DNA of 47,703 nt from CAYPPG01 sp964412555 (GCA_964412555.1 CAYPPG010000059.1:1-47703); one strand, 5' to 3'. Positions 26,433-34,454 are shown, counted from the first letter of the stretch. Made by a program: numbers and translations. Notes: generated by a model not told the origin, from the sequence alone.

Positions 26433-26460
26433 AAGGCTGAACCATAAACAGTTCAGCCTT
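26433..26460 (-). terminator. Rho-independent terminator of the DUF1080 gene
   Basis: On the minus strand AAGGCTGAAC pairs with GTTCAGCCTT around an 8-base loop and is followed by a run of T. It lies 35 bases past the stop of the DUF1080 gene. Confidence 0.8.
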
Positions 26461-26494
26461 TCCGATGCTTTCATCATCTAAAATTATAATTCTA

Positions 26495-27145
26495 TTACTC
26501 TAATTCTTTTACTCGAATATTTTTGAAGAAGGCAGCCTTTTTATAATCGTTCCGCTGAATGGCAATGCGTCCTTTTTCTTTCACTTTCACGACATCGAAT
26601 TGGCTCATATCCAAATTGTCATACACTTTTTCACCGTTGATGATCAAAGTGAGTTTTTCATCTGCATATTGAATTTCGACGCTGTTCCATTCTCCAATTT
26701 TTTTCATGGGATTTTTTTCGGGGGTTTTGAAGGCGCCTTTCGGAGTGAAAAGCGTACCGGTGCATTTCTCCTCCACTTTGCCGTTATCGGCAGTCAGCTG
26801 AATTTCAAAGGATTCATTCTTGAACGCATCTTTCTTCTCCGGATGAATTAGAATCCCGCTGTTTCCCCGCGCTTCCAACATCACATCGAAACGAAGAATG
26901 AAATCCCCATACTCTTTTTCCGTGATCACAGCCCAATAATCCCATCCGCCAACCTTCAATATTCCTTCTTCTTCGACTTTAGGGCCGGCTTTTTCCAGAC
27001 CTTGGATGATCCACCCCTCGAGATTTTTCCCGTTGAAGATTTTTACGAAACCTTCTTCCGATTCACCAGCGGAAACCCCCATCCCGCCGATAAGAAGTGC
27101 CAGCGTGAAGATAAAACCACTTACCATAAAACGATGCTTTCTCAT
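26495..27145 (-). CDS. Secreted DUF1080 (3-keto-disaccharide hydrolase-type) protein
   Basis: A 216-residue exported protein with signal peptide FIFTLALLIGGMGVSAG. One DUF1080 beta-sandwich domain follows: VKIFNGKNLEGWIIQG at the N-terminus, DFILRFDVMLEARGNSGILI in the middle, WNSVEIQYADEKLTLIINGE and GRIAIQRNDYKKAAFFKNI at the end. The family includes 3-keto-glycoside hydrolases and many lectin-like secreted proteins, so carbohydrate binding or cleavage is likely. The start at 27145 is set by GGAGG; an in-frame ATG 30 bases upstream lacks one. A terminator follows the gene. Confidence 0.88.
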   Translation of the reverse strand: MRKHRFMVSGFIFTLALLIGGMGVSAGESEEGFVKIFNGKNLEGWIIQGLEKAGPKVEEEGILKVGGWDYWAVITEKEYGDFILRFDVMLEARGNSGILIHPEKKDAFKNESFEIQLTADNGKVEEKCTGTLFTPKGAFKTPEKNPMKKIGEWNSVEIQYADEKLTLIINGEKVYDNLDMSQFDVVKVKEKGRIAIQRNDYKKAAFFKNIRVKELE

Positions 27146-27390
27146 ATCTTTATCCTCCATACGGTTTTGTTGCATAAAACAATAATTAAATCGGAAAAAA
27201 CTGAAAAGCGAAGGGATTGAACACCTCTTTTTCTCCGATCCTTGAAATGTTAGACTCTCCCCGCTCTTGTTCTATTCAATTATAGTATACTCGAATTTCA
27301 AAAATAGTGCATTGTATTTATAGAAAAGAATCCATACATAGATGAATCGATTCAAATAATAGAATATCTATTTTCCCCGCCTTCCAGAGT

Positions 27391-27903
27391 TTATCCTTTC
27401 GGTCCCTTACTTTTTTCTACTCCCCATCCTCTCACCAAAAACCAAATCAATAACACCAATAAAATTCCACGCGCTATCACGAACGGAAATGGATTTTCGA
27501 ATCGAAATTCTCCCAGCAACAGAAATTCCAAGGCGAGCACCAAAAAAACCGCCCCCAACAACAATCCCCCGTAGAACACCAGCATATCCGCTTCACTCCA
27601 CTGCCCGCGCTGCATTCCGGAGCGAAGCACGTATCCGGCAATCGAACCGCACAACAGCGCAAAGAGCGTGAATACAAGAATGCCGAGATTATTCCGAACC
27701 GCAATGGTACCGACCGGACAGTACATCGAGACTCGATTGATTTCCCAATACATCCCCCCGATAAAAGCGGTACAAAAAGCGGGAATCATCACAATTTTCA
27801 TGAAAGCGGAATCCGCAAGCGAAAGGGCGTCCGAAGAAGAACCACCTTGCGATTCTTGGTCTGTTCGTGATTGAACTGGAGCGTGTAAGTCACTATTCAT
27901 CAA
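27391..27903 (-). CDS. Four-helix membrane protein of unknown function
   Basis: A 170-residue protein with a polar N-terminus (~35 residues) and four hydrophobic segments (IVMIPAFCTAFIGGMYW; LGILVFTLFALLCGSIAGYV; MLVFYGGLLLGAVFLVLAL; FVIARGILLVLLIWFLV). It ends in a short basic tail. No family was recognised. It lies between the DUF1080 gene and the divergent acetokinase gene. An ATG at 27900 in the same frame is an equally possible start. Confidence 0.6.
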   Translation of the reverse strand: MMNSDLHAPVQSRTDQESQGGSSSDALSLADSAFMKIVMIPAFCTAFIGGMYWEINRVSMYCPVGTIAVRNNLGILVFTLFALLCGSIAGYVLRSGMQRGQWSEADMLVFYGGLLLGAVFLVLALEFLLLGEFRFENPFPFVIARGILLVLLIWFLVRGWGVEKSKGPKG

Positions 27904-28071
27904 TCTAAATCTTCTGCCATCTCAATGAAACTATTGTAAACAGTATAAAAAAACGGCGTAAGGTATGGGAAAAAAAGGGAGCCTTTGGAAAGTCCCTTAG
28001 AAAACTCCAATTTTTCAATGTCTTTGTTATAATAGTGCCCGGCACTACACTTTGCGAGAACGAGGAACACA

Positions 28072-29256
28072 ATGAAAATCCTAGTCACCAACGTCGGAAG
28101 CACTTCGCTGAAATACCGCTTGTATGATTTCCCCCAGGAATCCATGTTAGCCTCAGGACGAGTTGAACGAATCGGTACGGAAAAAGGCGTTGCTTCATGG
28201 AACCATGGAGAATTTACGGGGGAAACCGAGAAAGCATTTTCCGATCATCGGGAAGCGATTGAATTTGTCCTCGAAAAACTGAAAGAAAAACCATTGAATA
28301 GTGTTTCCGATGTGGATTGTGTCGCATTCAAAACGGTAATTGCGAAGAATTACGTTGGCTGTGAATTGCTCGACGATAAAGTGTTGCAAGCGATGGAAGA
28401 TTTTACATTTTTAGCGCCGGCCCATAATCCTCCCTATATCCATGCCATCCGGCTTTTCCAAGAACTCATGCCGCAAACTCCGCTGATAGGGCTTTTTGAA
28501 CCGGCGTTTCACCTGACAATGCCGGATTACGCCAAAGTCTACCCTCTACCGAAAGAATGGCGGGAAACCTATGCGATCCGCCGCTATGGTTTCCATGGCG
28601 CATCTCATCGCTACGTATCGGAACGAGTCCCCCAGTTAACCGGCCGGGAGAAAGGCGAATTACGCGTGATTTCCGCTCACTTGGGCGGCAGTTCATCCTT
28701 ATGCGCGATCCGAGAAGGCAAATCCGTGGACACCAGCATGGGTTTCACTCCCCAAACCGGGGTTTTCCATGCTACACGAGTTGGTGAATTGGACCCCTAC
28801 GTCGCTCTCTTCATGATGCAGGAAAAAGGACTTACCATCGAGGAAGTGAACACTATCTTGACAAAACAAAGCGGTCTGCTGGGTTTATCCGGCGTTTCGG
28901 AAGATATGCGGGACATCGAAGAAGCGATGGAAGGTGGTAACGATGACGCACGCATGGCCTTCCAAGCCTTTTGTTATGGTGTAAAAAAATATATCGGTTC
29001 TTATATCGCGGTTCTGGGGGACCTGGATGTATTGGCGTTCGCCGGAGGCATCGGAGAAAAAGGAGCAAAAGTTCGATCCGAAATCTGCCGCAAGATGGAA
29101 CACTTGGGAATTCGGCTCGATGAGGTTAAAAATAAAGAGTGTACGGGGGAGGAAGTCGAAATCTCTACACATGATTCTCCGGTCAAGATCTGGGTCGTGC
29201 CCACCAATGAAGAATTGATCGTGGCACGAGCCGCATTTGAAAAATTGAATCAATAA
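28072..29256 (+). CDS. Acetate kinase family (acetokinase) protein, divergent
   Basis: A 394-residue ASKHA-fold acetokinase with N-terminal NVGSTSLKYRLYDF, GFHGASH at 173-179, HLGGSSSLCAI near 203-213, DTSMGFTP, ATRVGELDP near 234-242 and C-terminal GGIGEKGAKVR. These enzymes interconvert acyl-phosphate and ATP. Several residues usual for acetate kinase differ: FDTAFH reads FEPAFH (the Asp is Glu143) and HLGNG reads HLGGS. The histidine and arginine of the other motifs are kept. It may therefore act on another acyl group or another phosphoryl partner. A TATAAT at 28028-28033 and an AGGA site precede the ATG. No phosphotransacetylase gene is adjacent. Confidence 0.82.
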   Translation: MKILVTNVGSTSLKYRLYDFPQESMLASGRVERIGTEKGVASWNHGEFTGETEKAFSDHREAIEFVLEKLKEKPLNSVSDVDCVAFKTVIAKNYVGCELLDDKVLQAMEDFTFLAPAHNPPYIHAIRLFQELMPQTPLIGLFEPAFHLTMPDYAKVYPLPKEWRETYAIRRYGFHGASHRYVSERVPQLTGREKGELRVISAHLGGSSSLCAIREGKSVDTSMGFTPQTGVFHATRVGELDPYVALFMMQEKGLTIEEVNTILTKQSGLLGLSGVSEDMRDIEEAMEGGNDDARMAFQAFCYGVKKYIGSYIAVLGDLDVLAFAGGIGEKGAKVRSEICRKMEHLGIRLDEVKNKECTGEEVEISTHDSPVKIWVVPTNEELIVARAAFEKLNQ

Positions 29257-29355
29257 TCTCTTACCATGATGCTCTTGGAAAGAGACGACAGAGAAATACC
29301 AAAGTAATTCAGGTGCAGTTGATGGTTGATCATAAACGGCACAAATAACAATATT

Positions 29356-29418
29356 GTGGGTAGAGCAAGCGTCCTCGCTTGCCCCCCCACGGCAGACGAG
29401 AACATCTGCTCGACCCAC
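29356..29418. repeat. Three-way-junction-like repeat upstream of prs
   Basis: An outer stem pairs GTGGGT (29356) with ACCCAC (29413-29418), with GAGCA/TGCTC extending it. It encloses two hairpins: GCAAGC-GTCCTC-GCTTGC at 29365-29382 and GCAGA...TCTGC near 29392-29408. The first hairpin and its flank match the element at 16507 except for a compensated A-T/G-C swap in the stem. It lies 32 bases before the prs start, so it could influence prs expression. Confidence 0.65.
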
Positions 29419-29449
29419 GTTGATTTTATAAAAACAAGGGGATGAAAAC

Positions 29450-30415
29450 GTGCAAACGAACGGACGTGCATTGAAAGTATTCTCGGGATTGTCAAACCGT
29501 CCATTGGCGGAAGAGATCTGTGCTTTTCTTGACCTTCCGCTAGGGCAGTTGGAAATCATCGAATTCAAGAATGAAAATCTTTTCGTCAAGATCAAAGAGA
29601 ATGTTCGCGAATGCGATGTATTCGTCATCCAGACTTCGACCTCACCGGTCAACACCCGCCTCATGGAACTGTTGATCATCATCGATGCGCTGAAACACGC
29701 CTCGGCGGCACGGGTCACAGCGGTTCTACCCTATTTTCCCTATGTACGTTCCGACAAGAAGGATCAACCGCGTATTTCGATCGCCGCCCGGCTGATGGCG
29801 GACTTGATCGAAGCGGCCGGGGCTGACCGAATCCTGACCATGAATCTGCACTCCTTCCAAATCCAAGGCTTTTTCCGCATCCCAACCGATCACCTACTGG
29901 CAACCCCTGTCCTCGTAGACTATTTTCGTTCGACCGATGTCAAAAATTCGGTAATCGTCGCCCCGGACGCAGGCAGTGCCAAACGGGCGGAGAAATACGC
30001 GCATCTCCTCGAACTCCCATTGGTCATCATCGACAAACGCCGAATCGGAAATCAAGATACAGCCGTCGTCAAACATATCATCGGAGAAGTGGAAGGGAAA
30101 CGGGCGATTATTTTCGACGACGAAGTGAGCACAGGCGGTTCTCTGATCCGTGCAGCCGAAGTACTCGCCGAACAAGGCGTAACGGATATCCGCGCCGGCA
30201 TCGTTCACCCCGTTCTCTGTGGCGAATCGATCAAGCGCCTTCAGGATTCCTGCATCAGTGAATTGGTGGTCACCAATACCATTCCTGTTTTGGGCGAAAA
30301 GAAAATCGACAAGATCAAAGTCTTGTCGGTAGCGAAAATGTTCTCCAAAGCGATCCGCAGAATCCACAACGGCGAGTCGGTCAGTGTGCTGTTTTCCCCG
30401 TTTGAAAATTATTAA
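29450..30415 (+). CDS. prs: Ribose-phosphate pyrophosphokinase
   Basis: A 321-residue PRPP synthase with a GTG start preceded by AAGGGG. The N-terminal domain holds KVFSGLSNRPLAEEI and the middle SDKKDQPRISIAARLMADLI with MNLHSFQIQGFFRIP. The PRPP-binding loop is FDDEVSTGGSL with Asp223/Asp224. It makes 5-phosphoribosyl-1-diphosphate from ribose 5-phosphate and ATP for nucleotide, histidine and tryptophan synthesis in the cytoplasm. The gene stands alone, with a structured repeat in front and a convergent toxin gene 5 bases after its stop. Confidence 0.93.
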   Translation: MQTNGRALKVFSGLSNRPLAEEICAFLDLPLGQLEIIEFKNENLFVKIKENVRECDVFVIQTSTSPVNTRLMELLIIIDALKHASAARVTAVLPYFPYVRSDKKDQPRISIAARLMADLIEAAGADRILTMNLHSFQIQGFFRIPTDHLLATPVLVDYFRSTDVKNSVIVAPDAGSAKRAEKYAHLLELPLVIIDKRRIGNQDTAVVKHIIGEVEGKRAIIFDDEVSTGGSLIRAAEVLAEQGVTDIRAGIVHPVLCGESIKRLQDSCISELVVTNTIPVLGEKKIDKIKVLSVAKMFSKAIRRIHNGESVSVLFSPFENY

Positions 30416-30420
30416 AGGAT

Positions 30421-30693
30421 TTATGTTTCTTTTTTATAAACAACGTCGTGATGTTTGAAGGCATGAAAAAGTACAATTTTATCCTCTTCTATTATTTCAA
30501 AAAGAAGAACCATGTTCCCAAGACGGCTTCTACGGCAATTTTTCAATTTATTTCGTAGTGGCTTATAATGATGAGGATTTTCTAATATTTCTTCGATCTT
30601 ATTCTTCAATCGGCTTCTCAATTCAGAATTATCTTTTAACCTTTTATAGTCTTTCCTGAATTCTTTGGCGAAATCGGATGTATATTTACTCAT
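30421..30693 (-). CDS. RelE-family toxin
   Basis: A 90-residue RelE/YafQ-like protein: basic N-terminal helices (FAKEFRKDYKRLKDNSELR), then LKNCRRSRLGNMVLLFEIIE and the C-terminal VLFHAFKHHDVVYKKE. The Arg-rich strand and the terminal H-x-x-V-Y motif are typical of RelE-type mRNA interferases. Its start overlaps the antitoxin stop by 8 bases, the usual order for such pairs. Confidence 0.82.
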   Translation of the reverse strand: MSKYTSDFAKEFRKDYKRLKDNSELRSRLKNKIEEILENPHHYKPLRNKLKNCRRSRLGNMVLLFEIIEEDKIVLFHAFKHHDVVYKKET

Positions 30694-30964
30694 TGTCTAA
30701 CTCAGCAAAAAACGCCTCTCGTTCTTTTTTGCTTTTACAGCGAGTAAAATCACCGGTTTGATATTCTGCACGACTTTTCTCAATGATTTCTATAATTTCA
30801 TCACTCAACATTTCTTCAGGCGGCATATCCTCATCCGTTTCATTTTCATCATTTTGAGGTATAAGCGTCACCGTATACAACTGATCCGGATCGACATCGA
30901 CATGCTGCTGCCAAGAAGACGGCAGATCACTCCCCTTCACATTCTCTACTATCTGTGTGGACAT
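30686..30964 (-). CDS. Antitoxin partner of the RelE-type toxin
   Basis: A 92-residue acidic protein upstream of and overlapping the toxin gene. It begins MSTQIVENVKGSDLPSSWQ, then has an acidic middle (NDENETDEDMPPEEML) and a C-terminal helix (DEIIEIIEKSRAEYQTGDFT). The N-terminal half resembles AbrB/Phd-type DNA-binding starts only weakly. The role is assigned by operon position and acidity. GGAGGACTTATT precedes the ATG. Confidence 0.7.
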   Translation of the reverse strand: MSTQIVENVKGSDLPSSWQQHVDVDPDQLYTVTLIPQNDENETDEDMPPEEMLSDEIIEIIEKSRAEYQTGDFTRCKSKKEREAFFAELDNE

Positions 30965-31090
30965 AATAAGTCCTCCATTTCACCCGATGTTTATTCTATT
31001 ATATCATAACTCTAGGAGAGAACGGATGGAATTCGCTTGAATGAACCAATACAATCAAAGGGATCATTCAATCCTCTTGAGGTAGAGGAT

Positions 31091-31360
31091 ATGTTGATTG
31101 ACAAAAGAACGATCTGTTTCATTATGATTTCTTGTTTCGTGATCAGTTTCACACACGGAGTTGAAATACCGGCTTTTCCCGGTGCGGAAGGATATGGAGC
31201 TTGCACTATTGGGGGACGGGGGGGACGTGTGATTGAACGGACGAAGGCGGTGGACAAATGCTTCGAATTCGCACTCACGATGTCATCATTCGATACCTGC
31301 GGATTCGCAGCGGCGCCCATGGCACGCCGGGACGAGGCCAGATCAACGTTTCCCTAAGTC
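31091..31360 (+). pseudogene. Truncated, frameshifted pectate-lyase-type gene
   Basis: The frame starts with a signal peptide (TICFIMISCFVISFTHG) and the pectate lyase opening IPAFPGAEGYGACTIGGRGG. It then jumps: RTHDVIIRYLRIRSGAHG, a later part of the same family, is found in another frame from about 31265. Roughly 50 residues between them are missing and the whole catalytic C-terminal part is absent. GAGG lies before the ATG at 31091. The remnant marks the left side of the accessory island. Confidence 0.75.
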
Positions 31361-31381
31361 CACTGGGAGCATGCTGGGAGC

Positions 31382-31407
31382 GCGGCCATCCTTGGCCGCT
31401 TTTTTTT
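31382..31407 (+). terminator. GC-rich hairpin with T-run
   Basis: GCGGCC (31382-31387) and GGCCGC (31394-31399) flank ATCCTT and are followed by eight T. It has the form of an intrinsic terminator on the plus strand. Its loop also belongs to the C(A/G)TC-type family of hairpins seen at 16507, 18467, 29365 and 31548. Confidence 0.6.
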
Positions 31408-31547
31408 ACACTCCAACTCCCCTTTCTGCACCCAATGCGGACAAGATACCCGCGCCCCGCCAGAGTTGGCACAAAACTTGCAGTATCACATTTCGGGCAA
31501 CATAGATCTATGTCAGCAAGACCATCAAACCAGGGTGGACTAGGAGC

Positions 31548-31564
31548 GCAGGCATCTTGCCTGC
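31548..31564. repeat. GCAGGC hairpin, C(A/G)TC-loop family
   Basis: GCAGGC (31548-31553) pairs with GCCTGC (31559-31564) around ATCTT. It has the same stem as the element at 16507 but a different loop length and sequence. Confidence 0.65.
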
Positions 31565-31645
31565 CTCTTGGTGGTTCGATGGAATCCCACCCACGACTAC
31601 ACCGTCCGCACCGCCCCGGATCGCACATACATGCGCACCGGGTAG

Positions 31646-31670
31646 CAAGGGCAAGCGTAGTCTGCCCTTG
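31646..31670. repeat. CAAGGGCA hairpin
   Basis: CAAGGGCA and TGCCCTTG (8 bp) flank AGCGTAGTC. The loop resembles that of the hairpin at 31847 (ATGCGAAATC), whose stem differs by a compensated base pair. Confidence 0.65.
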
Positions 31671-31846
31671 CGGAAACGAGGCGGACAACCAAAAGGTTTA
31701 GAGAGCCGGTAAGTCTCCCCGGTTCGGGCTGGTGACCCGGACCGTCCCGGCGTTCCGAAAAGAAAGCTCCCTCGCAGAAAAAAAAGGGTACTGCGGCGGG
31801 AGCCATGATCACAGCGTGGTGGCTGCGATCCTCTTTTCTTGGGTGC

Positions 31847-31871
31847 CAGGGGCAATGCGAAATCTGCCCCT
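31847..31871. repeat. CAGGGGCA hairpin
   Basis: CAGGGGCA and TGCCCCTG (8 bp) flank ATGCGAAATC. Compared with the hairpin at 31646, an A-T pair is replaced by G-C in the stem while the outer pairs are kept. Confidence 0.65.
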
Positions 31872-31889
31872 GTTCCCGTGGAACCCGGG

Positions 31890-33437
31890 TCAAGTGCAGG
31901 ACGCGGAGGCGCAAGCTGAAACCGCCAATGCAAACGCATGGGCTTGATTGTGTACCCCATTTGCCATAATTTCAGAGGAAGGTAAGTAACTCAAATCAAT
32001 ATTGATATGATCTGTACCGATGGTGATTTTGTGGGTGATGTTCTCGACGATCTGGCGTTTGGATTGGAAGTCCAATTCCGGCCAGCGGGTGTGAAGATCC
32101 CTGGCTTCGTTTAATATTTGATCGCTGGAGAGGTAGGCGATCTTGATATAATCGATCTCACTTTGAAGAGTGGGGATTTCTTGTTCTAGTTGGACTCTCC
32201 TTTCGTATAAATCATTGTACTTTTTCTTGAATTCTTCAGGTTGCATTTCTCCGTTTTTCCGGAGTTCGTACAAGAAATCCATCTCGCGGTTTACTTTCTT
32301 TTCTTCTCTCTGGAGGGCTGCAAACAATTCTTCTTTTTCCTGAATCTCGCTGTTGAACTTGTTCAAGTATTCCATGATTTCAGAAGAAGAAAGGAACTGG
32401 GTTTTAATCTGTTGATAGAAAATGTTTTCCAGGTCAACGATGGGGATTTTGTTGCGGCACTTCTGGCAAACATATTTGGGCATATTGGAAGGAACATACA
32501 TTTTCTGGCCGCAGTGGCAAAAAACCACACCGGAGAACAACTGAACGGCTTTTTTGGATGCCGGTTTCTTGTTTTTCTTTCTTTCCTCCAGAATGAAATT
32601 GCACTGGTTAAAGAGTTCTTCCGAGACGATGGGTTCGACATCAAGGTAAATCCATTCATCTTCCGGTTTCAGTGTCCAATGTTTTCCCTCTCCCAGGCTT
32701 TTCGTGTAGTTTGCCCGGCGTTTGCCTTTGGCTGCCGGATTCGTTAAAATCCGTTGAATTCCCTGATGACAAAACTTCATTCCTTTGCTTGTCCGGTATC
32801 CGGCCTCGTTCAACAATCTTGCGACCGTTTTCGAGCGTTTGTGTTCCAGAAACAGTTCAAAGATTTTTTTGCAGATTGGAGCTTCCTCGGGGTGATGGAT
32901 AAATTTTCCATCTTGCCAGATAAAGCCGTAAGGGGCTTTTCCACCCAAGGGCTTGCCCATTTTTGCCCGGATGGGTACTGATGCCGCAACCCGGTCGGCA
33001 ATCTCCTCCCGTTCCCACTGAGCCATTGCCGCAATGAGAGTGTAAAAAAGCCGTCCAGCGGGAGTGGCGGTATCAATGGATTCCTGGAGCGATGTCAGAG
33101 TCGCATCGTATTTCACAAAATAATCGGCGAATTCGAGCAGTTCCCGGGTGTTTCTGGCCAATCGAGCAAGTTTTGTGAATATGAGTCCTTTGATTCGTCC
33201 TTTTTTTACATCCTCCATCATCCGTTTCGTTTCCGGATGATCCATTACCGACTTTCCACTGACCGCTTCGAGGTGATACACTTCCACGACTTCCCATTCG
33301 CGGAGTTCGGCCTGAAGCCGGGCACGATGTTCATGATGTTCAGGACTATCCCCCCGTGCTTGATCTTCCGTAGAAACCCGAATCCAGATACCGACCCGTC
33401 TTCCTCTGTCCGTCAATTCCTGCATCTTTTCAATCAT
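31890..33437 (-). CDS. Large serine recombinase (site-specific integrase)
   Basis: This 515-residue protein has the resolvase N-terminal domain with catalytic Ser22 in WIRVSTEDQARGDS. FTKLARLARNTRELLEF and AAMAQWEREEIADRV complete that domain. A recombinase domain follows (GGKAPYGFIWQDGKFIHHPE; ARLLNEAGYRTSKGMKF). A Cys4 zinc ribbon (CHCGQKMY ... YVCQKC) and a long coiled coil complete the typical large-serine-integrase architecture. It would integrate or excise the surrounding element at att sites. The last ~20 residues (HNQAHAFALAVSACASASCT) look low-complexity and unlike the rest; they may be read from flanking DNA. An AGAGGGA site precedes the ATG. A terminator for the hic locus lies just upstream. 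Confidence 0.92.
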   Translation of the reverse strand: MIEKMQELTDRGRRVGIWIRVSTEDQARGDSPEHHEHRARLQAELREWEVVEVYHLEAVSGKSVMDHPETKRMMEDVKKGRIKGLIFTKLARLARNTRELLEFADYFVKYDATLTSLQESIDTATPAGRLFYTLIAAMAQWEREEIADRVAASVPIRAKMGKPLGGKAPYGFIWQDGKFIHHPEEAPICKKIFELFLEHKRSKTVARLLNEAGYRTSKGMKFCHQGIQRILTNPAAKGKRRANYTKSLGEGKHWTLKPEDEWIYLDVEPIVSEELFNQCNFILEERKKNKKPASKKAVQLFSGVVFCHCGQKMYVPSNMPKYVCQKCRNKIPIVDLENIFYQQIKTQFLSSSEIMEYLNKFNSEIQEKEELFAALQREEKKVNREMDFLYELRKNGEMQPEEFKKKYNDLYERRVQLEQEIPTLQSEIDYIKIAYLSSDQILNEARDLHTRWPELDFQSKRQIVENITHKITIGTDHINIDLSYLPSSEIMANGVHNQAHAFALAVSACASASCT

Positions 33438-33511
33438 GATTGTCCCTCTTTCTCAAGATTCAATGAGTTAGAATACTGTATATTCGATCAGAAGTACAAG
33501 AGGATTTTTTG

Positions 33512-33538
33512 TAAAAAAAGACCCACTGGATAGTGGGC
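33512..33538 (-). terminator. Rho-independent terminator after the hic locus
   Basis: On the minus strand CCCACT pairs with AGTGGG around a four-base loop, followed by a run of seven T. It begins about 10 bases past the HicA stop. Confidence 0.75.
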
Positions 33539-33546
33539 TTGTGTAT

Positions 33547-33780
33547 TCAGAGCAATTGGAGACGTTCGAGATCATTGTGAGACCATTGAGCCTGCTCTTC
33601 GATCATGCGTTTCAAGGTGCCGATGGGAAAAGTTGCGCCGGGGTGATGGAAAGAGACGGCAACGTGACGGCCATCCGGATTCCAGTAATGGCAATGACTG
33701 CCGCGCTGCCGGTCAAGCAAAAATCTGTCCCGTTTGAGAGCCTTGATGATTTGCTGAAATGACCGGCTGGTCGGATTCCG
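33547..33780 (-). pseudogene. HicA-type toxin lacking a start codon
   Basis: In the minus-strand frame ending at 33547 the sequence reads FQQIIKALKRDRFLLDRQRG, then SHCHYWNPDGRHVAVSFHHP and GATFPIGTLKRMIEEQAQWS. This is a clear HicA double-stranded-RNA-binding-fold toxin with its active His. After the upstream in-frame stop no ATG, GTG or TTG precedes FQQ; the open part starts inside the hicB coding region, shifted by one base. Either a small deletion fused the end of hicB to hicA out of frame, or the toxin is made by frameshifting from hicB. The first option is simpler. Confidence 0.7.
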
Positions 33781-33976
33781 TCACTTTGGCGGGGAGTGAT
33801 TCACCATGTTCGAGAAGCGATTCCATCACCATTTGAGTGATTTCTTGAATATTCTGTAACGCTTCTTCTCTGGTGTTTCCCAAAGTCGCCGCACCTTTCT
33901 CTATCAATCCCGGCACATACGCGCTCCATTTATACTCATCCGGCTCAATCACGACAGGGAAGAGATACATTTTCAT
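33713..33976 (-). CDS. hicB: HicB-type antitoxin, altered C-terminus
   Basis: About 87 residues from MKMYLFPVVIEPDE, with GGGGTGGGAC upstream; a longer frame starts at 34012 without a site. The HicB fold is shown by WSAYVPGLIEKGAATLGNTR and EALQNIQEITQMVMESLLEH. HicB is an antitoxin with a degraded RNase H-like fold. After VTESDQPVI the last ~15 residues (SANHQGSQTGQIFA) are HicA codons read in the wrong frame, so the natural C-terminus seems lost. The order hicB-hicA on one strand is a known variant. Confidence 0.75.
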   Translation of the reverse strand: MKMYLFPVVIEPDEYKWSAYVPGLIEKGAATLGNTREEALQNIQEITQMVMESLLEHGESLPAKVTESDQPVISANHQGSQTGQIFA

Positions 33977-34121
33977 CAGTCCCACCCCTTTGTTTTTATT
34001 GATGATACCCATATTGTACTTGCTTCAACTTACCTCATTTTTTTATATCACCTAAATTTGTATATCCATCAATAACACATGAGACATGTGAAGGGAAAAT
34101 ATTTTTAAAACACAAAATGAT

Positions 34122-34454
34122 TCATTGCTCGTTTACCCCAAAACCAATATTTGTACTTCGATAATCTTGGCTATGTTCTTCAAACCAACTTGGTCGAGAA
34201 AATCTTTTCCGAAGATATTCATATATGTGTTCATACAGTTTCAGTAGGTCATTTTCCTTTAATTCTATGGAAGAATCATTATTTACTACCACTGTTATGA
34301 CATTATCAGTTTTTGTACAATAAAATATCAATCTCCAGCAAAGGTAGCCAGAATCGTTTAGATTATCAAATTTTATCATTATTGGAATTTGATATCGACC
34401 TTCTTCAAAATCCAGGCCTTCATGATGATATGATGTTTCAAGATGATGTTTCAA
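34122..34454 (-). CDS. Hypothetical protein
   Basis: A 110-residue protein without a recognised domain. It has a beta-rich middle (YLCWRLIFYCTKTDNVITVV) and a basic, aromatic C-terminal helix (LLKLYEHIYEYLRKRF). Its start overlaps the end of the small gene upstream by 17 bases, suggesting the two are a translational pair. They replace what should be the 3' part of umuC, so they probably came with an insertion. A toxin-antitoxin role is possible but unsupported by motif. Confidence 0.5.
   Translation of the reverse strand: MKHHLETSYHHEGLDFEEGRYQIPIMIKFDNLNDSGYLCWRLIFYCTKTDNVITVVVNNDSSIELKENDLLKLYEHIYEYLRKRFSRPSWFEEHSQDYRSTNIGFGVNEQ

Larger units (their letters stand above)
31361..31889. other. 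Degenerate, hairpin-rich stretch between pectate lyase remnant and recombinase
   Basis: No intact gene; open frames here on both strands overlap each other and carry no motif. The stretch has higher GC than its surroundings and contains four GC-rich inverted repeats (31382, 31548, 31646 and 31847), each listed separately. It may be the remains of several eroded genes or an insertion hot spot. The C-terminal codons of the recombinase run into its edge. Confidence 0.5.

Noticed and set aside
28885..29718. 277-codon minus-strand open frame
   Set aside because: It overlaps both the acetokinase and prs genes in antisense and crosses a repeat; no family resemblance.
31508..31960. Several overlapping open frames in the hairpin-rich stretch
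   Set aside because: High GC keeps both strands open; none has a motif, start signal or consistent codon use.
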